From Amorphophallus konjac (taxonomy: Eukaryota > Streptophyta > Magnoliopsida > Alismatales > Araceae): DNA of 64,000 nt. The stretch lies in assembly GCA_022559845.1 (NCBI GenBank), contig CM040120.1, forward strand, positions 311,276,740 through 311,340,739. The letters are read 5' to 3'. The position numbers were made by a program, and so were the translations under genes. Under the pieces are notes generated by a model that saw only the letters and a program-made list of their open reading frames with translations, was not told where the DNA came from and made no database searches. Every line of letters begins with the position of its first letter. The stretch's first letter is position 1. Of the stretch, positions 54,985 to 64,000 are shown one piece after another.

Positions 54985-56090
54985 TGTCGGCATGGGGTCA
55001 ATGCCAAAGCAAGGAGACGAGGTTTCATGCGTCGACCTACACAGAAGGTCTAAGTCAACGGGGTGAGGTCAATCTCGGGGGGATTGGCGGCTCGTGTTGG
55101 GTAAAAGGGGTTGTTTATTCATTGACTTGGATGGGAGGTCCATGTCAAAGGTTTTGTACTGAGCCCGATGGGACAGGAAAAGTTTGTATAATTGTTGGCT
55201 TGGGTGGAAGGTTCAAGTCAAAGGTTTATTTGTCGGTGCCGATTGGGTGTCGAATACTAACGCAGTTTATTCTTTGACACGGGGTTAGGTGTAGCCACAA
55301 AGGGGTCTTTTTGTTTATCGGCTTCAAACGGAGGGTCTGGGCCGAAGGAAAGGGATCTTTTTGTTCATCGATCAGGATGGAACGTCTGAGTCAACGGTTT
55401 ATTCGTCCGTGCCGATAGGGTGCCGGAGGCTGATGTGGTTTATTCATTAACACAGGGTGAGTGTCAAAGCCAAGGTCTTTTTATTCATTGTATCCAGATG
55501 TAAGGTCTGGGTCAAAAGAAAGAGGTCTTTTTATTCATTGACCGAGACGGAAGGTCTGAGTCAAAGGTTTATTCGTCAGTGTCGACAGGGTGCCGGAGGT
55601 TGACGTGGTTTATTCATTGACACGGGGTGAGTGTCAAAGCAAGGGTCTTTTTATTCATCGACTCTAGACGTAAGGTCTAGGTCAAAGGAAAGAGGACTTT
55701 TTATTCGTTGACCGAGACGGAAGGTCCGAGTCAAAGGTTTATTCATCATTACCGACAGGGTGCCAGAGGCTGACGTGATTTATTCATTAACACAGGGTGA
55801 GTGTCAAAGTAAGGGTCCTTTTATTCATCGACTTCAGAGGGAAGGTCTGGGCCGAAGGAAAGGGGTCTTTTATTTGTTGACTTGGATGGAAGGTCTGAGA
55901 GAAAGCAACGGTCTTTTTGTTCGTGTCTTTAGATGGAAGGTCTAGGCCACAGGTTTATTCGTCAGTGCCGACAGGGAGTTAGGAGCCGACGTGATTTGTT
56001 CATTGACACGAGGTTTGTGTCAAAGCAAAGGGGTCTTTTTATTCATGGCCTCAGACGGAAGGTCTGGGCCATGGGTTTGTTCGTTGGTGG
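54985..56090 (-). repeat. dyad array with 170-bp higher-order period in LTR E
   Basis: About 18-20 inverted repeats spaced roughly every 55-60 bp. Examples: TTGACAC-GGGGTGA-GTGTCAA (55617-55637), TTGACTTGGA-7 nt-TCCATGTCAA (55122-55148) and GGCAT-GGGGTCA-ATGCC (54989-55005). Each unit is followed by AAAGGTTTATTC or AAAGNAAGGGTC. The segment GGGTGCCGGAGG recurs at 55418, 55588 and 55758, exactly 170 bp apart. Confidence 0.88.
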
Positions 56091-56247
56091 GACTAAAGGT
56101 TGTAATGTTGAGCTATATTTGAGACTTTTGCTACTGCATGGAGTGCAGTTGTTTGGTCATTCGGCCAAGATGAATAGTCTGGGCCTGAGGAGAAATTTTG
56201 AATTCCGGTAGGACTTGAAGAATCGACATCCCCCGGTGACTTTGAAG

Positions 56248-56401
56248 ATTTTTTTATTCATTTTTCTTCCTTTTTTTCTTCTCTTTTTTTCTTCCTTTTT
56301 CTTTTTCTCTTTCTTCTTCCCTTTTTTTCTTTCTCCCTTTTTCTTCTTTCTTCCTTCTTCTTTTTTTTCTTCTTCTCCTTTTTTCTTCTCTCTTTTTTTT
56401 T
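56248..56401 (-). repeat. 154-bp polypyrimidine tract (polypurine on the element strand)
   Basis: Almost pure T and C on the plus strand, so A/G on the coding strand of element E. It lies between the integrase stop and the polypurine tract, in the 3' untranslated region. Confidence 0.9.
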
Positions 56402-56523
56402 GAGTGGATATTACATAGTCTCATGGGAGATCTAAGAAACATGCTTGCTCTACGTGAGGTGTGGGGTTTAATTGTTCATCAAATTGGGGAAGTGGTGCAT
56501 AATATAGTTTCAAATGCTTTCTA

Positions 56524-57607
56524 TTAAGGGTTGGAGCTGAGTTTCCCCCTATGGTTGACAACAACATATGCACCTACTTCGTAAACTTTTTGGACAACAT
56601 AGGGCCCAAGCCAGTTTTCATTCAGCTTACCTTTAGGGTTGGCAGCCATGACCTCTCTTCTTTTGACCATCACAAGGTCGCCTTTCTTGAATTCACGCCT
56701 TTTGACAAGCTTGTCGAAGGCGCGGGATATGCGGGCCAGATAGACCTATATATTTTGCTGAGCTTGTAGTCGCTTCCCTTCTAGGTTGGAGAGCTCTTCT
56801 AGCCTTCGCTCTGTGTTTGTTAGGTCGTCTGTGGCCAATTCATGCTGGATCGAAATCCATAGTGAGGGGTACCTCTAGCTCAATAGGGATGGCTGCTTTC
56901 GAGCCGTACACCAAAGAGAAGGGCGAATAGCCCGTTGGAGTTTTATGAATGGTACGGTACGCCCAGAGCACCTCATACATCTTTTCTTCCCAGTCCTTCT
57001 TGCTAGAACTAACAGTCTTGGCCAGGAGGGTGCATAGGGTTTTATTGAATACTTCTGCCAACCCATTTGCCTGCGGGTTGTACGGAGTGGATGTTCTCCA
57101 GCCAATCTTGTACTTTTCGGCCAGCTTGTAGACCTTTTGATTCCAAAAATGGCTTCCTTTCTCTGAGACGATCCGATTGGAAATGCCGAATCGAAATATT
57201 ATGTTTCGTCGGATAAATAGGGTTATGATTTCTCATGTTACTTCTTGCAAGGCTATAGCCTCCGCCCAGTAGGAGAAATAGTCTATTCCTGCCAAGATCT
57301 ATTTGTATCCCGAAGAGGATGCGAGCAGTGGGCCCACGACATCTGTTCCCCATTGGGAAAATGGCCAACTGGGTGCTGTTTGATGCAATTGTGTTGGAGG
57401 TCTCCTGGGGACCGTTGCGTGCTCTTGGCACTTTTGACATGACTTAACATATTTGCAGTAGTCATCGAACATTGTCGGCCAATAGTAGCTCAGCTTCTTA
57501 ATTTCGATCTCCATTTTCGACCCGGGTTGGTGTGCCCCAACTAACCCGGCGTGAATTTCCTTCATGACTCTCCAGTCCTCTTCCGTAGAGAGGCATCAGA
57601 GCAGTAT
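56524..57607 (-). pseudogene. pol: Tat/Ogre-type integrase (element E)
   Basis: Minus-strand remnant from inside the integrase N-terminus to its natural stop. The zinc region is HAGLVGAH (about 57550) with CQKCQ (about 57450). The core has GTDVVGP, GIDYFSYWAEA, then VSEKGSHF where the second catalytic Asp is usual, and NPQANGLAEVFNKTL with the Glu. Then EVLWAYRTIHKTPTGYSPF, VYGSKAAIPIE, EFKKGDLVMVKRREV and NWLGPYVVQKVYEVGAYVV end the protein. Stops near 57587, 57300, 57237, 56840 and 56752 break it. Upstream, at 57608, it is cut by an LTR-like sequence. Reverse transcriptase is outside or lost. Confidence 0.88.
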
Positions 57608-60579
57608 TGTAATACCCAGGATTCTTCGGATCAAAATCGAAGAGCTTGCGGAGTGCTTTCGTGGGTCCTAAAATATGTTTTACGATCTACTCGAGTTTTT
57701 CCCTTGTATAACTTGCGGAACACCATGGAGAGTGAACCGTTGAGTTTTGCGACTCCAGGACGCTACAGGTGCATTGTGCTCGTTCTGAGGATCGCAGAGA
57801 CTATTGTTTCGTATTTTTTTGAGTTTACAGAATTTCGTGCAGAAAATCAAATTTTAGAAAATATTGCTAATTTCCTATTTTTCCTTTCTTTTTAACCCTC
57901 ACTCTCTCCACTCTCCTCCCTTACGATCTCTCACTTCTCTCCCTCTGTTCTCTCTCCTCTCTTCTCCTCTCCCCCGGGGTGTACGATCGGTGCGGAGCTG
58001 GGTGAGGTGGTGACGGCGTGGAGCTAACCTAAGGCGTAATGGCGCGAGTATCGGAGTGTGGCATTGGCACGATCCCATTTGTGGATTCGAAGACGGCATG
58101 GGTTGTTCGTGTGATCATTTTTGGCGTGGTTTGGCCATTTTGGCGCATGAGATCTTCGGTGGAGGTAGGGGGATGGATACCCTACTCTTTTCCTGCTTCC
58201 TCTCGCGATTTGGAGCCGAAAAGTGTGAGTTTGAGCGGGTTTTCCAGCTTTAAGGGTGAAACCATGTTCGGGGAGTGTGTGCTGTGCTCACCATTCCAGG
58301 TGATGGTTTTCACATTAAATGGTAAAATATGAACCCCTGGCATGTTGGGAATCGTTTCCCGCCAGTTTTACTCCATTTGGTTGTGAATTGGGGCCGGTAT
58401 GAGCCTATTTGTCCATGTGGCTCGGTTTGGGTCGATTCATGGGAATCGCCCATTTTTAGCCATTTTGAGGTTGGTTTGATCCCTTCCGACTTGTGGATGG
58501 TGGATATCGAGTCTATGGTTGTTTCCCCATCATTTAGGAGCGATTGGGGCGTGGAAAATAGGGTTTTGTGCATTTGTACGATTTTCAGATCGGAGGATGA
58601 GTCGTGGTCCACCAGTAACCGCGTTCGTCTATTGACCTCTATAGTGGTCAGTCATAAACCGCGTCTACTTTTCGGACCTTGCCGGTTCGAGCGTATGGCG
58701 GTAGGAGACCGCGATCGATGTTCAACTGCGTGTGACTAAAGAGGTTGGTTTGAAACCGCATCTACCTGTCTTCATTCCCCATGCCTTGTCTTCTTCCTGA
58801 CATGTACCATGTCTGGGATTCTCACGTTGAAGGATTAACCGCATCTGGACTATCACAGCCATATTAGAACCGCGTCTGTCTTGAGTTGACTCCGCTTCGT
58901 GAAGCGTCGACTCTGTCTTCATCTCCTCTTTTATGTATTTTCCGTTCGTAGGCCCGAGGCGGTTTGCCTGGAACAACGTCAGTGTAAATGCGGCTAGTCT
59001 TTAACCGCGTCTACGTTAGCATGGCTTGTTGGGAACCGTGTCTGCTGTTGGCGCGGCTAGCTTACAACTACGACTGCCTTCTGGGTGTTTTCTTCGTCGA
59101 TTTGGCTTTCGATTGTTGTGGATTTGACCCCTTGGTTATCCCATTATTCCGTGGAAGTCTTGGATGTCCTATGAGGGCAGTGACCATGTTATAGGGTGTC
59201 TGGGAGTGCCACTGTACCGAGAAGTGTTTTGTATTATTTCGAGAATCATTATGGTTCCTGGTCAACCCGATTGTGACACAGTGGTTGACAAGTGACCTTG
59301 TGAGTGTCTCGGCTATCCCGTGTGGATCAAGACATGGTTTTGGACGCTTGGAGATATCATCATACCTCGGTTTGCATGTCCATGTGATTTGAGAGCTTTG
59401 GTAATCTCTCATGTTCCGTGTTTCGTGTTATGCGGAATTGTGAGTCCGTTGTGCGGCTTGGAGGCCGATGACTCATCATTATCATCATTATTGTTGGTAT
59501 GGATCCGGATACTCTTTGTCATCTTCCATAATGTGTTTACCGTGATTTTGGCTTAGGGACTAGGCTGATTAACGACGTGTTGCCGTGATGTGTGATGATC
59601 TTGACTCGAGTCTCGTGACTCAAGGATCGTTGTGTGAGCAGGTCTAGTTGACTGTCCTAAGTCTGGTGGCAGTTTTATGTGCTACCTTGTGCTTCGTAGT
59701 ACGTGTGATATGTGCGTGTTTGCCCTTTTTGTACTTCACTGGTTTGAGTCTCTATGTCTAGTGAGCCTCCACTAGTCGTAGCCTGACGACACTTTCCTCT
59801 GTGTCGGCCCACCTGGGACTGGTGGCGGGCATGTTCCTAGTTGAGATGGTTTGTAGGCTGGTTGACGTGGGCCCCTTTGTCTTGCCGTGAGAGTTCTACA
59901 GGAGGGGAAAACCAACTAGAGGTCTGGCTTAAGACATTGAGCTTGTGTGTGCGCACGTGGTCGGGGGCGTTGGACGAGCACCGACGGGCGTGACCCTGAC
60001 TAGTCACTCATTACTGTAGTTTCTTGGTGCTCAGTTTGAGTATCTTAGTTACTGTCGTTCCAGGTGAGTGGGAGATACTTGGGGCGCAGTGTAAGATGTT
60101 AGTGGACGCATCTGGCTGTTCTTCTAGTGAGGAGGTGCTTCTGTTACTTGACGCATGACTTGTGTTTTCGTGACTTGTCAGGGTAGCCTGTGCTTGGCTT
60201 CACTCGAGGTTATGGTTACTATGGCATACACGACAGTGAGATCGTGTATGTCTAGTACTTTCAGACCGTGTGGTCTTAAGTTGGGCTTTTGTCTCTGTAG
60301 ACGAGCCTGCACGACTGAGGTGTCGTGATGTGTCATGGCAGTGTAGCAAGAGTTCCTTTGTATCGGTTTAGTGATTCCCGACTATGGGTCTGGTGATCCT
60401 TGTTCTTGTCGATAGGAGTAGTTTAGAGGGTCGAGGTTCCTTTGGCTACCGTGTTTCCGTGCTACGACTTTCCTCTTTACTTTTGCTATTCCTACTGCTC
60501 CTGCTTTAGTAGTTGCTTTAGTTTAGCACTGATGTTACTGCGTTGTTTCGTGGTAGGGTTCTGCGGGATCCCTGCTGAG
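57608..60579 (+). mobile_element. orphan LTR-like sequence (TGTAATACCC start), probably Ty3
   Basis: It starts TGTAATACCCAGG inside the integrase of element E, as Tekay LTRs do (compare 36250). It carries GCGGTT-7 nt-AACCGC dyads like element C. I find no TATA box, no primer site and no clear CA end before the next LTR at 60580. The 5 bp before the start are AGTAT; I could not find the matching copy. It may be a solo LTR whose end was lost, or LTR plus unrelated DNA. No coding frame is convincing. Confidence 0.45.
58618..59075 (+). repeat. dyad cluster (GCGGYT/AACCGC arms)
   Basis: GAGGTT-7 nt-AACCGC near 58740, GCGGCT (58990-58995)-AGTCTTT-AACCGC (59003-59008), ATGGCT-7 nt-AACCGT near 59022, and GCGGCT-7 nt-AACTAC near 59054. 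Additional single AACCGCGTCT half sites lie at 58617, 58658 and 58868. Confidence 0.82.
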
Positions 60580-61921
60580 TGTTGACACCCGTTTTCAACC
60601 TCCAAGGCGATTTGTTCTCTTATTCATCTTCCTTGATGCCCTGAATTACCCATTATTGCGGAACATCCTTGATCTTGTTCCAAACACATTTCTTGATCAT
60701 TTCCCTAGCCCTCTGAGCTTGAAAGTCATTTTCTACAAGTTCCATACCATTCTCCATGGTTTCCTCAAATTCTGGGACCATTCCCATCATCCGTGTCGGC
60801 CGGAGCACATTCGCCAGCAGGGGGCTTATGGCGGCCATCTGGCTGACCGCCAAAAGCATTTGGCGGCCTCTAGTGGACCGCCAAATGCCTCTGGTTTGGC
60901 AGCCATCTGGATGGCCGCCATATGGTTTGGTGGTCCCAGTAAGACCGCCAAACACTTGTTTTCTCCGAAGGTACCGTGTTCACCAACGCAATTATGGCAT
61001 GCTTATCCCATGGCTTAGTTGGGGTCTTCCCTTGACCGTCATACTCTAGTTGCGGTCTTGTGACTGAACAACACTTTAGAACAGAGCCCAAAACCACTTG
61101 AACCCTGATTTCTTTGCCCGAGGACTCTCCGAAAGCCTAATCTTGATCTATTTTCGGGGAGAATGATCCTCCAACTCAGTTTTTATCAATCCAGGGCTCT
61201 TACCCTTGATATTATCTCGAGTTTGATCATATATATACCCCTATTTTGGTGTTTATCTTGGATTTTAAAACCATAGGGTTTCTTTCTCTTCTAAATAGAC
61301 GCTCGGTTCGCAGGTCGCGATGGGGGGGGCTCTTCTTCGGTTCGGGGCGAAGCCATGCTGTATTGTCGACTCAGTTCTTCGACCTTGGCCTGAAGAGGGA
61401 AGTATTAGCTTTCATTTCCATCTCTCTGGGCTTGATTTTGTTATCTCTATCTCTAGTTTTCTCCTCCTACTTTTCACAAATCATCACAATTTACTATTTT
61501 CTGCATTTTCTACATTTTCTCCATATTGCATGCATGTTTCCTACAGTTATACTGCGTGTTTTTCCTCTCTATATGTTGCATTCTCATCACAATACACACA
61601 CCTATTATTTTCACCCTTCCACAAGGGTTAAAAACGTCCCCCCGATGCGTTCCCCCTCAATCTTTAACCCTATTTTATCACTGCGGGATTTGATACTACA
61701 CTTACATGTTTCTCATGGGTTTTTCTTATGTGTTTGGCTTTGTTTTGCAGGAAAGCAAGGATTGAACGTGAGGCCCTCTTCCTCTAGCCAGCTGGATGGA
61801 GAGGAGGTTGATCCTATATCATCCCCCGTACCCCGTCTCTTAAGCGCGATCAAGTCTTCATCCTTTTCCAAAGTACACGGCGTCGTTTCTCTCATCTCTT
61901 CATCCCTTTGGCGTTGCTGCA
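60580..61921 (+). mobile_element. LTR of the TGTTGACACC family, copy 2
   Basis: About 1.34 kb, colinear with 8252-9589 from TGTTGACACC to GTTGCTGCA. No purine tract precedes it (CCTGCTGAG), so it is probably a 5' LTR. The TATA box is damaged (CTAAATAG). 61922-61976 is the start of its leader with TTGGTGGCGATCACGG. Confidence 0.8.
60830..60952 (+). repeat. dyad cluster in U3, copy 2
   Basis: Same four dyads as 8502-8623. The last reads TTTGGTGGTC (60926-60935), 7 nt, GACCGCCAAA (60943-60952): the left arm is mutated, whereas in copy 1 the right arm is. Confidence 0.9.
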
Positions 61922-62594
61922 ACCTTGGTGGCGATCACGGTCAGTTCACCTTTTTCTTATTGCCCCTTGTTCATACTGATAAGTGTCCATTTTCTATAGT
62001 AATTCATTGCATGTACACCATTTTATGTGGATATAATTAGGCAATTATGCCTATTTCATAGTTAACCTCAACTCCGCATTTAAATTGGAACTTTCACGTA
62101 AATTGATTAATTTGGTGATATTATTTAATAAATTGAAGTTCAGGGTTATGGGCATTAATTCTCCAATGCATAACTATAAGCATTTTAGATTTATGTGCAC
62201 ATCATGGTCATTTTTATGGACTAGATTGTAATTATGTGTGTGTAGGACACCGAAGGTAATTGTAACAGAAGTCAGGGGTAAAACTGCCATCACCACTTTG
62301 ATCAAGTCAAATAAAGAATTCAAAATATTTTGGTTGGAAAAAAAAAGTTCAAAATTTAGAATTCAAAGTTTGAAAAGAAGGAATTTAAAGTTTAAGTTTG
62401 AAAATGAGGAAAAGGACAATCAAAGTTTAAAATAAAGGAGAGACATGATGAGCCTTGGGAAATGGGGTGTCCAAAGATCAAGAAAGGGGCTACCCACCTC
62501 CTTTTTCTTTTTTCCATACATCATCTTCTACCTAAATCCCAGCCATCCATTTCCTTTTGATATAATCTCCACCTTCTATTGACCCAACTTTTCC

Positions 62595-62603
62595 TATAAA
62601 TAG
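62595..62603 (+). promoter_or_regulatory. TATA box of the Athila/Tat-type LTR
   Basis: TATAAATAG in TTCCTATAAATAGCCC, 618 bp into the LTR. I see no dyad cluster upstream of it. Confidence 0.75.
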
Positions 62604-63530
62604 CCCATGACAAGGAGGAGAAGGGGAGTTCTTCCTTTGGCATTTTTCTCTCCCTCTCACATCTTCTTAGGTCGCCGATTTCTCCCATATAAGTTCATTT
62701 TCTCCTCTCTATTCTTCATAAAAGTTCTTTGTTTTTAAGTCCTCTACAACTTCTTCTTCTACCTAATCTTTCAATTCCTTCTAGTTTTCAAGCTATTTCA
62801 TGTTTGTCACTGTGCTATCCTATTCATCTGTGAACCAGTGTTTCCCTATATTCTTCCCCTTATTTATCACCCTTATAGTCATTTTCTCCTCTTCCGTTCT
62901 TCATAAAAGTTCTTTATTTTTAAACGATCTTCAACTTCTTATTCTAAACTATCTTCCAATTCTATATCATTTTTATGTTATAACCTACTTTTCAAGGTGT
63001 TGTCCTGTATTTTTACTGTTCATCTGAGGCACCACACTATGTTATTCTTCCATTTTGAAGCTCTTCTACTCTGTTTTTATCTCTGAGTTCTTCATCACAG
63101 TTCTTCCTCTCTTATAGATCTAGATTTTCTTCTTCTAGCACTTCCTCTAATTCTTCTCCGTTTACGAGTTATATTTATTTTTCCACTATTTTATTCTCTC
63201 ATCTTCTTCCTTCTTCATCTCCACATAAACCCTTCCACATTCCTCTCTATATTTCTCTCCAAAGTTTATCCTCCACAACTCTCCTTTCATGGCGATGTGC
63301 ACATCAAGGCGGGTGACGTTCCAAGGCTCATGACGTGGACGACGACGGCTTCTTCATCCATCTCTTTCCACGGTGATCTCTTTCAAGGCGGAGCGATCCT
63401 CTCCAAGGCTCGGCGAGGAGGAGAGGATGGCATTCATCATCCTCTCATGGCTCTAATTTCTTCACTTATCTCGTAATTTATATTGGTTGTAATCTCAATT
63501 TTCATAGATTATAATTCTCATGTCTTTAGC

Positions 63531-63536
63531 AATAAA
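63531..63536 (+). terminator. polyadenylation signal of the Athila/Tat-type LTR
   Basis: AATAAA about 300 bp before the LTR end, in the usual place for the R/U5 boundary. Confidence 0.5.
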
Positions 63537-63836
63537 ATTTATTTTGGCAAATTGTGTTCCCATTTCTCTCTCCCTTTCTCAAATTTCTCTTCTCAATCCC
63601 TCTCATATTCTTTAGATAGATTTATTTCCATGCACTATTTTCTTTAAGCAAAGTAAAATCACAAGTATTTTCCATACGACTTCAAGATTTTTAACTCTAA
63701 AAATCTTTTCTTCCCTGAGGATTCGACCCATACTTGCCATAGTACTACGTTCTCTTTTGATCATTTTCTGCGAGTTCAGTTTTAAGATTGTTAGCACGCG
63801 TGTAGTAACGACATATATTTCCGCGTTATCATTTTT

Positions 63837-63854
63837 TGACGCCGTTGCCGGGGA
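63837..63854 (+). promoter_or_regulatory. primer-binding site (TGGCGCCGTTGCCGGGGA type)
   Basis: TGACGCCGTTGCCGGGGA differs from the widespread plant primer site TGGCGCCGTTGCCGGGGA by one G-to-A change at position 3. That site is usually read as complementary to an aspartate tRNA in Athila-type elements. Confidence 0.8.
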
Positions 63855-64000
63855 AGAATGATGATTTTTGATTTAAGAACTTTATTTTCCTTGTGTTTAT
63901 AGTGTACTAATAAAGCTCTCTTTTGTTTTTTTGTTTTTTTTGCCGAAAAAAAAATTTAAAAAAATTAAAGGTAAGTTTGCCTTTCTTTCTTTCATCTTTT
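63855..64000 (+). other. start of the leader of the Athila/Tat-type element
   Basis: AT-rich leader with T- and A-runs near 63925-63965. No coding start is visible before the window ends. Confidence 0.6.

Larger units (their letters stand above)
54010..56228 (-). mobile_element. 3' LTR of minus-strand Tat element E
   Basis: On the minus strand, purine tract ACCGGGGGA (56237-56229) is followed by TGTCGATTCTTC at 56228. The block ends ..CATCCTACA at 54010, where the leader homology of the previous element stops; 2219 bp. TATATAAA lies at 54398-54391 on the minus strand. U3 holds the dyad array and palindromes. Both boundaries are inferred from TG/CA ends, the purine tract and the homology break. 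Confidence 0.6.
61977..63831 (+). mobile_element. 5' LTR of an Athila/Tat-type element
   Basis: Starts TGATAAGTGTCC and ends ..GCGTTATCA; TGATAA and TTATCA are perfect inverted ends. Length 1855 bp. It has a TATA box at 62595 and AATAAA at 63531, and CCTGAGGATTCGACCC near 63715 is a common motif of such LTRs. It is followed by primer site TGACGCCGTTGCCGGGGA. It interrupts the leader of the LTR at 60580. The interior leaves the window. Confidence 0.88.

Noticed and set aside
54985..56090. CRISPR-like array of repeats and spacers
   Set aside because: Units are variable and not constant direct repeats, spacers are related to each other, and the context is a plant LTR.
56248..56442. Lys/Glu/Arg-rich 62-codon frame on the minus strand
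   Set aside because: Direct translation of the polypurine tract.
8531..59008. Gal4-type CGG-N11-CCG regulator sites
   Set aside because: The spacing matches formally, but Zn2Cys6 regulators are fungal. Noted only as geometry.
63250..63450. Host exon with CG-rich codons near the right edge
   Set aside because: It lies inside the Athila/Tat-type LTR between its TATA box and polyadenylation signal and has no sustained frame.

Overview
This window is repeat-filled plant nuclear DNA. I see no host protein-coding gene, tRNA, rRNA or CRISPR array. The repeats are typical of a large flowering-plant genome: Ty3/gypsy elements of the Tekay/Del chromovirus type (primer site TGGTATCAGAGCC, two-knuckle gag, degenerate chromodomain), Ty3/gypsy elements of the Tat/Ogre type, an Athila/Tat-type LTR (primer site close to TGGCGCCGTTGCCGGGGA), SIRE-like Ty1/copia LTRs (AAAAAGGGGGAGAT before the LTR) and one L1-type LINE. 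Every coding region carries stop codons or frameshifts. All family names were made by eye.

Layout. 1-8251: Tat-like non-autonomous remnant with gag and repetitive non-coding tails. 8252-10344: LTR and leader of the TGTTGACACC family. 10345-17165: minus-strand Tekay element, integrase end plus two joined LTR fragments. 17166-18756: LTR and leader of a Tat-like element (F). 18757-29024: Tekay element C. 29025-41862: gag-only Tekay element D, containing a LINE (13-bp target duplication) and, in its 3' LTR, a solo LTR (5-bp duplication). 41863-45337: gag, protease and G-patch of a Tat element, probably the rest of F. 45338-48324: two copia remnants in opposite orientation. 48325-53528: a Tat-like LTR and leader holding a 3.0-kb Tekay solo LTR (duplication CCGAG). 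53529-54009: LTR fragment and leader. 54010-57607: minus-strand Tat element E (integrase, polypurine tract, 3' LTR). 57608-60579: orphan LTR-like sequence. 60580-61976: second full TGTTGACACC LTR, cut by an Athila/Tat-type 5' LTR that runs to 63831 and is followed by its primer site.

The main discovery lead is structural. In nine LTRs from Ty3 and copia families, 149-339 bp upstream of the TATA box, there are clusters of short inverted repeats. Most have 6-12 bp arms around a spacer of 7 nt (sometimes 8). Arm sequences agree within a family and differ between families. In several Ty3 families each dyad holds two CpGs exactly 15 bp apart. Element E carries a long array of such dyads with a 170-bp period. 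I know of no described feature that matches. A second lead is a ~130-bp module with a GTAAGT core shared by diverged Tekay LTRs and the leader of the first Tat element. The elements are decayed and do not work together as an operon or pathway; the window is a record of nested insertions.
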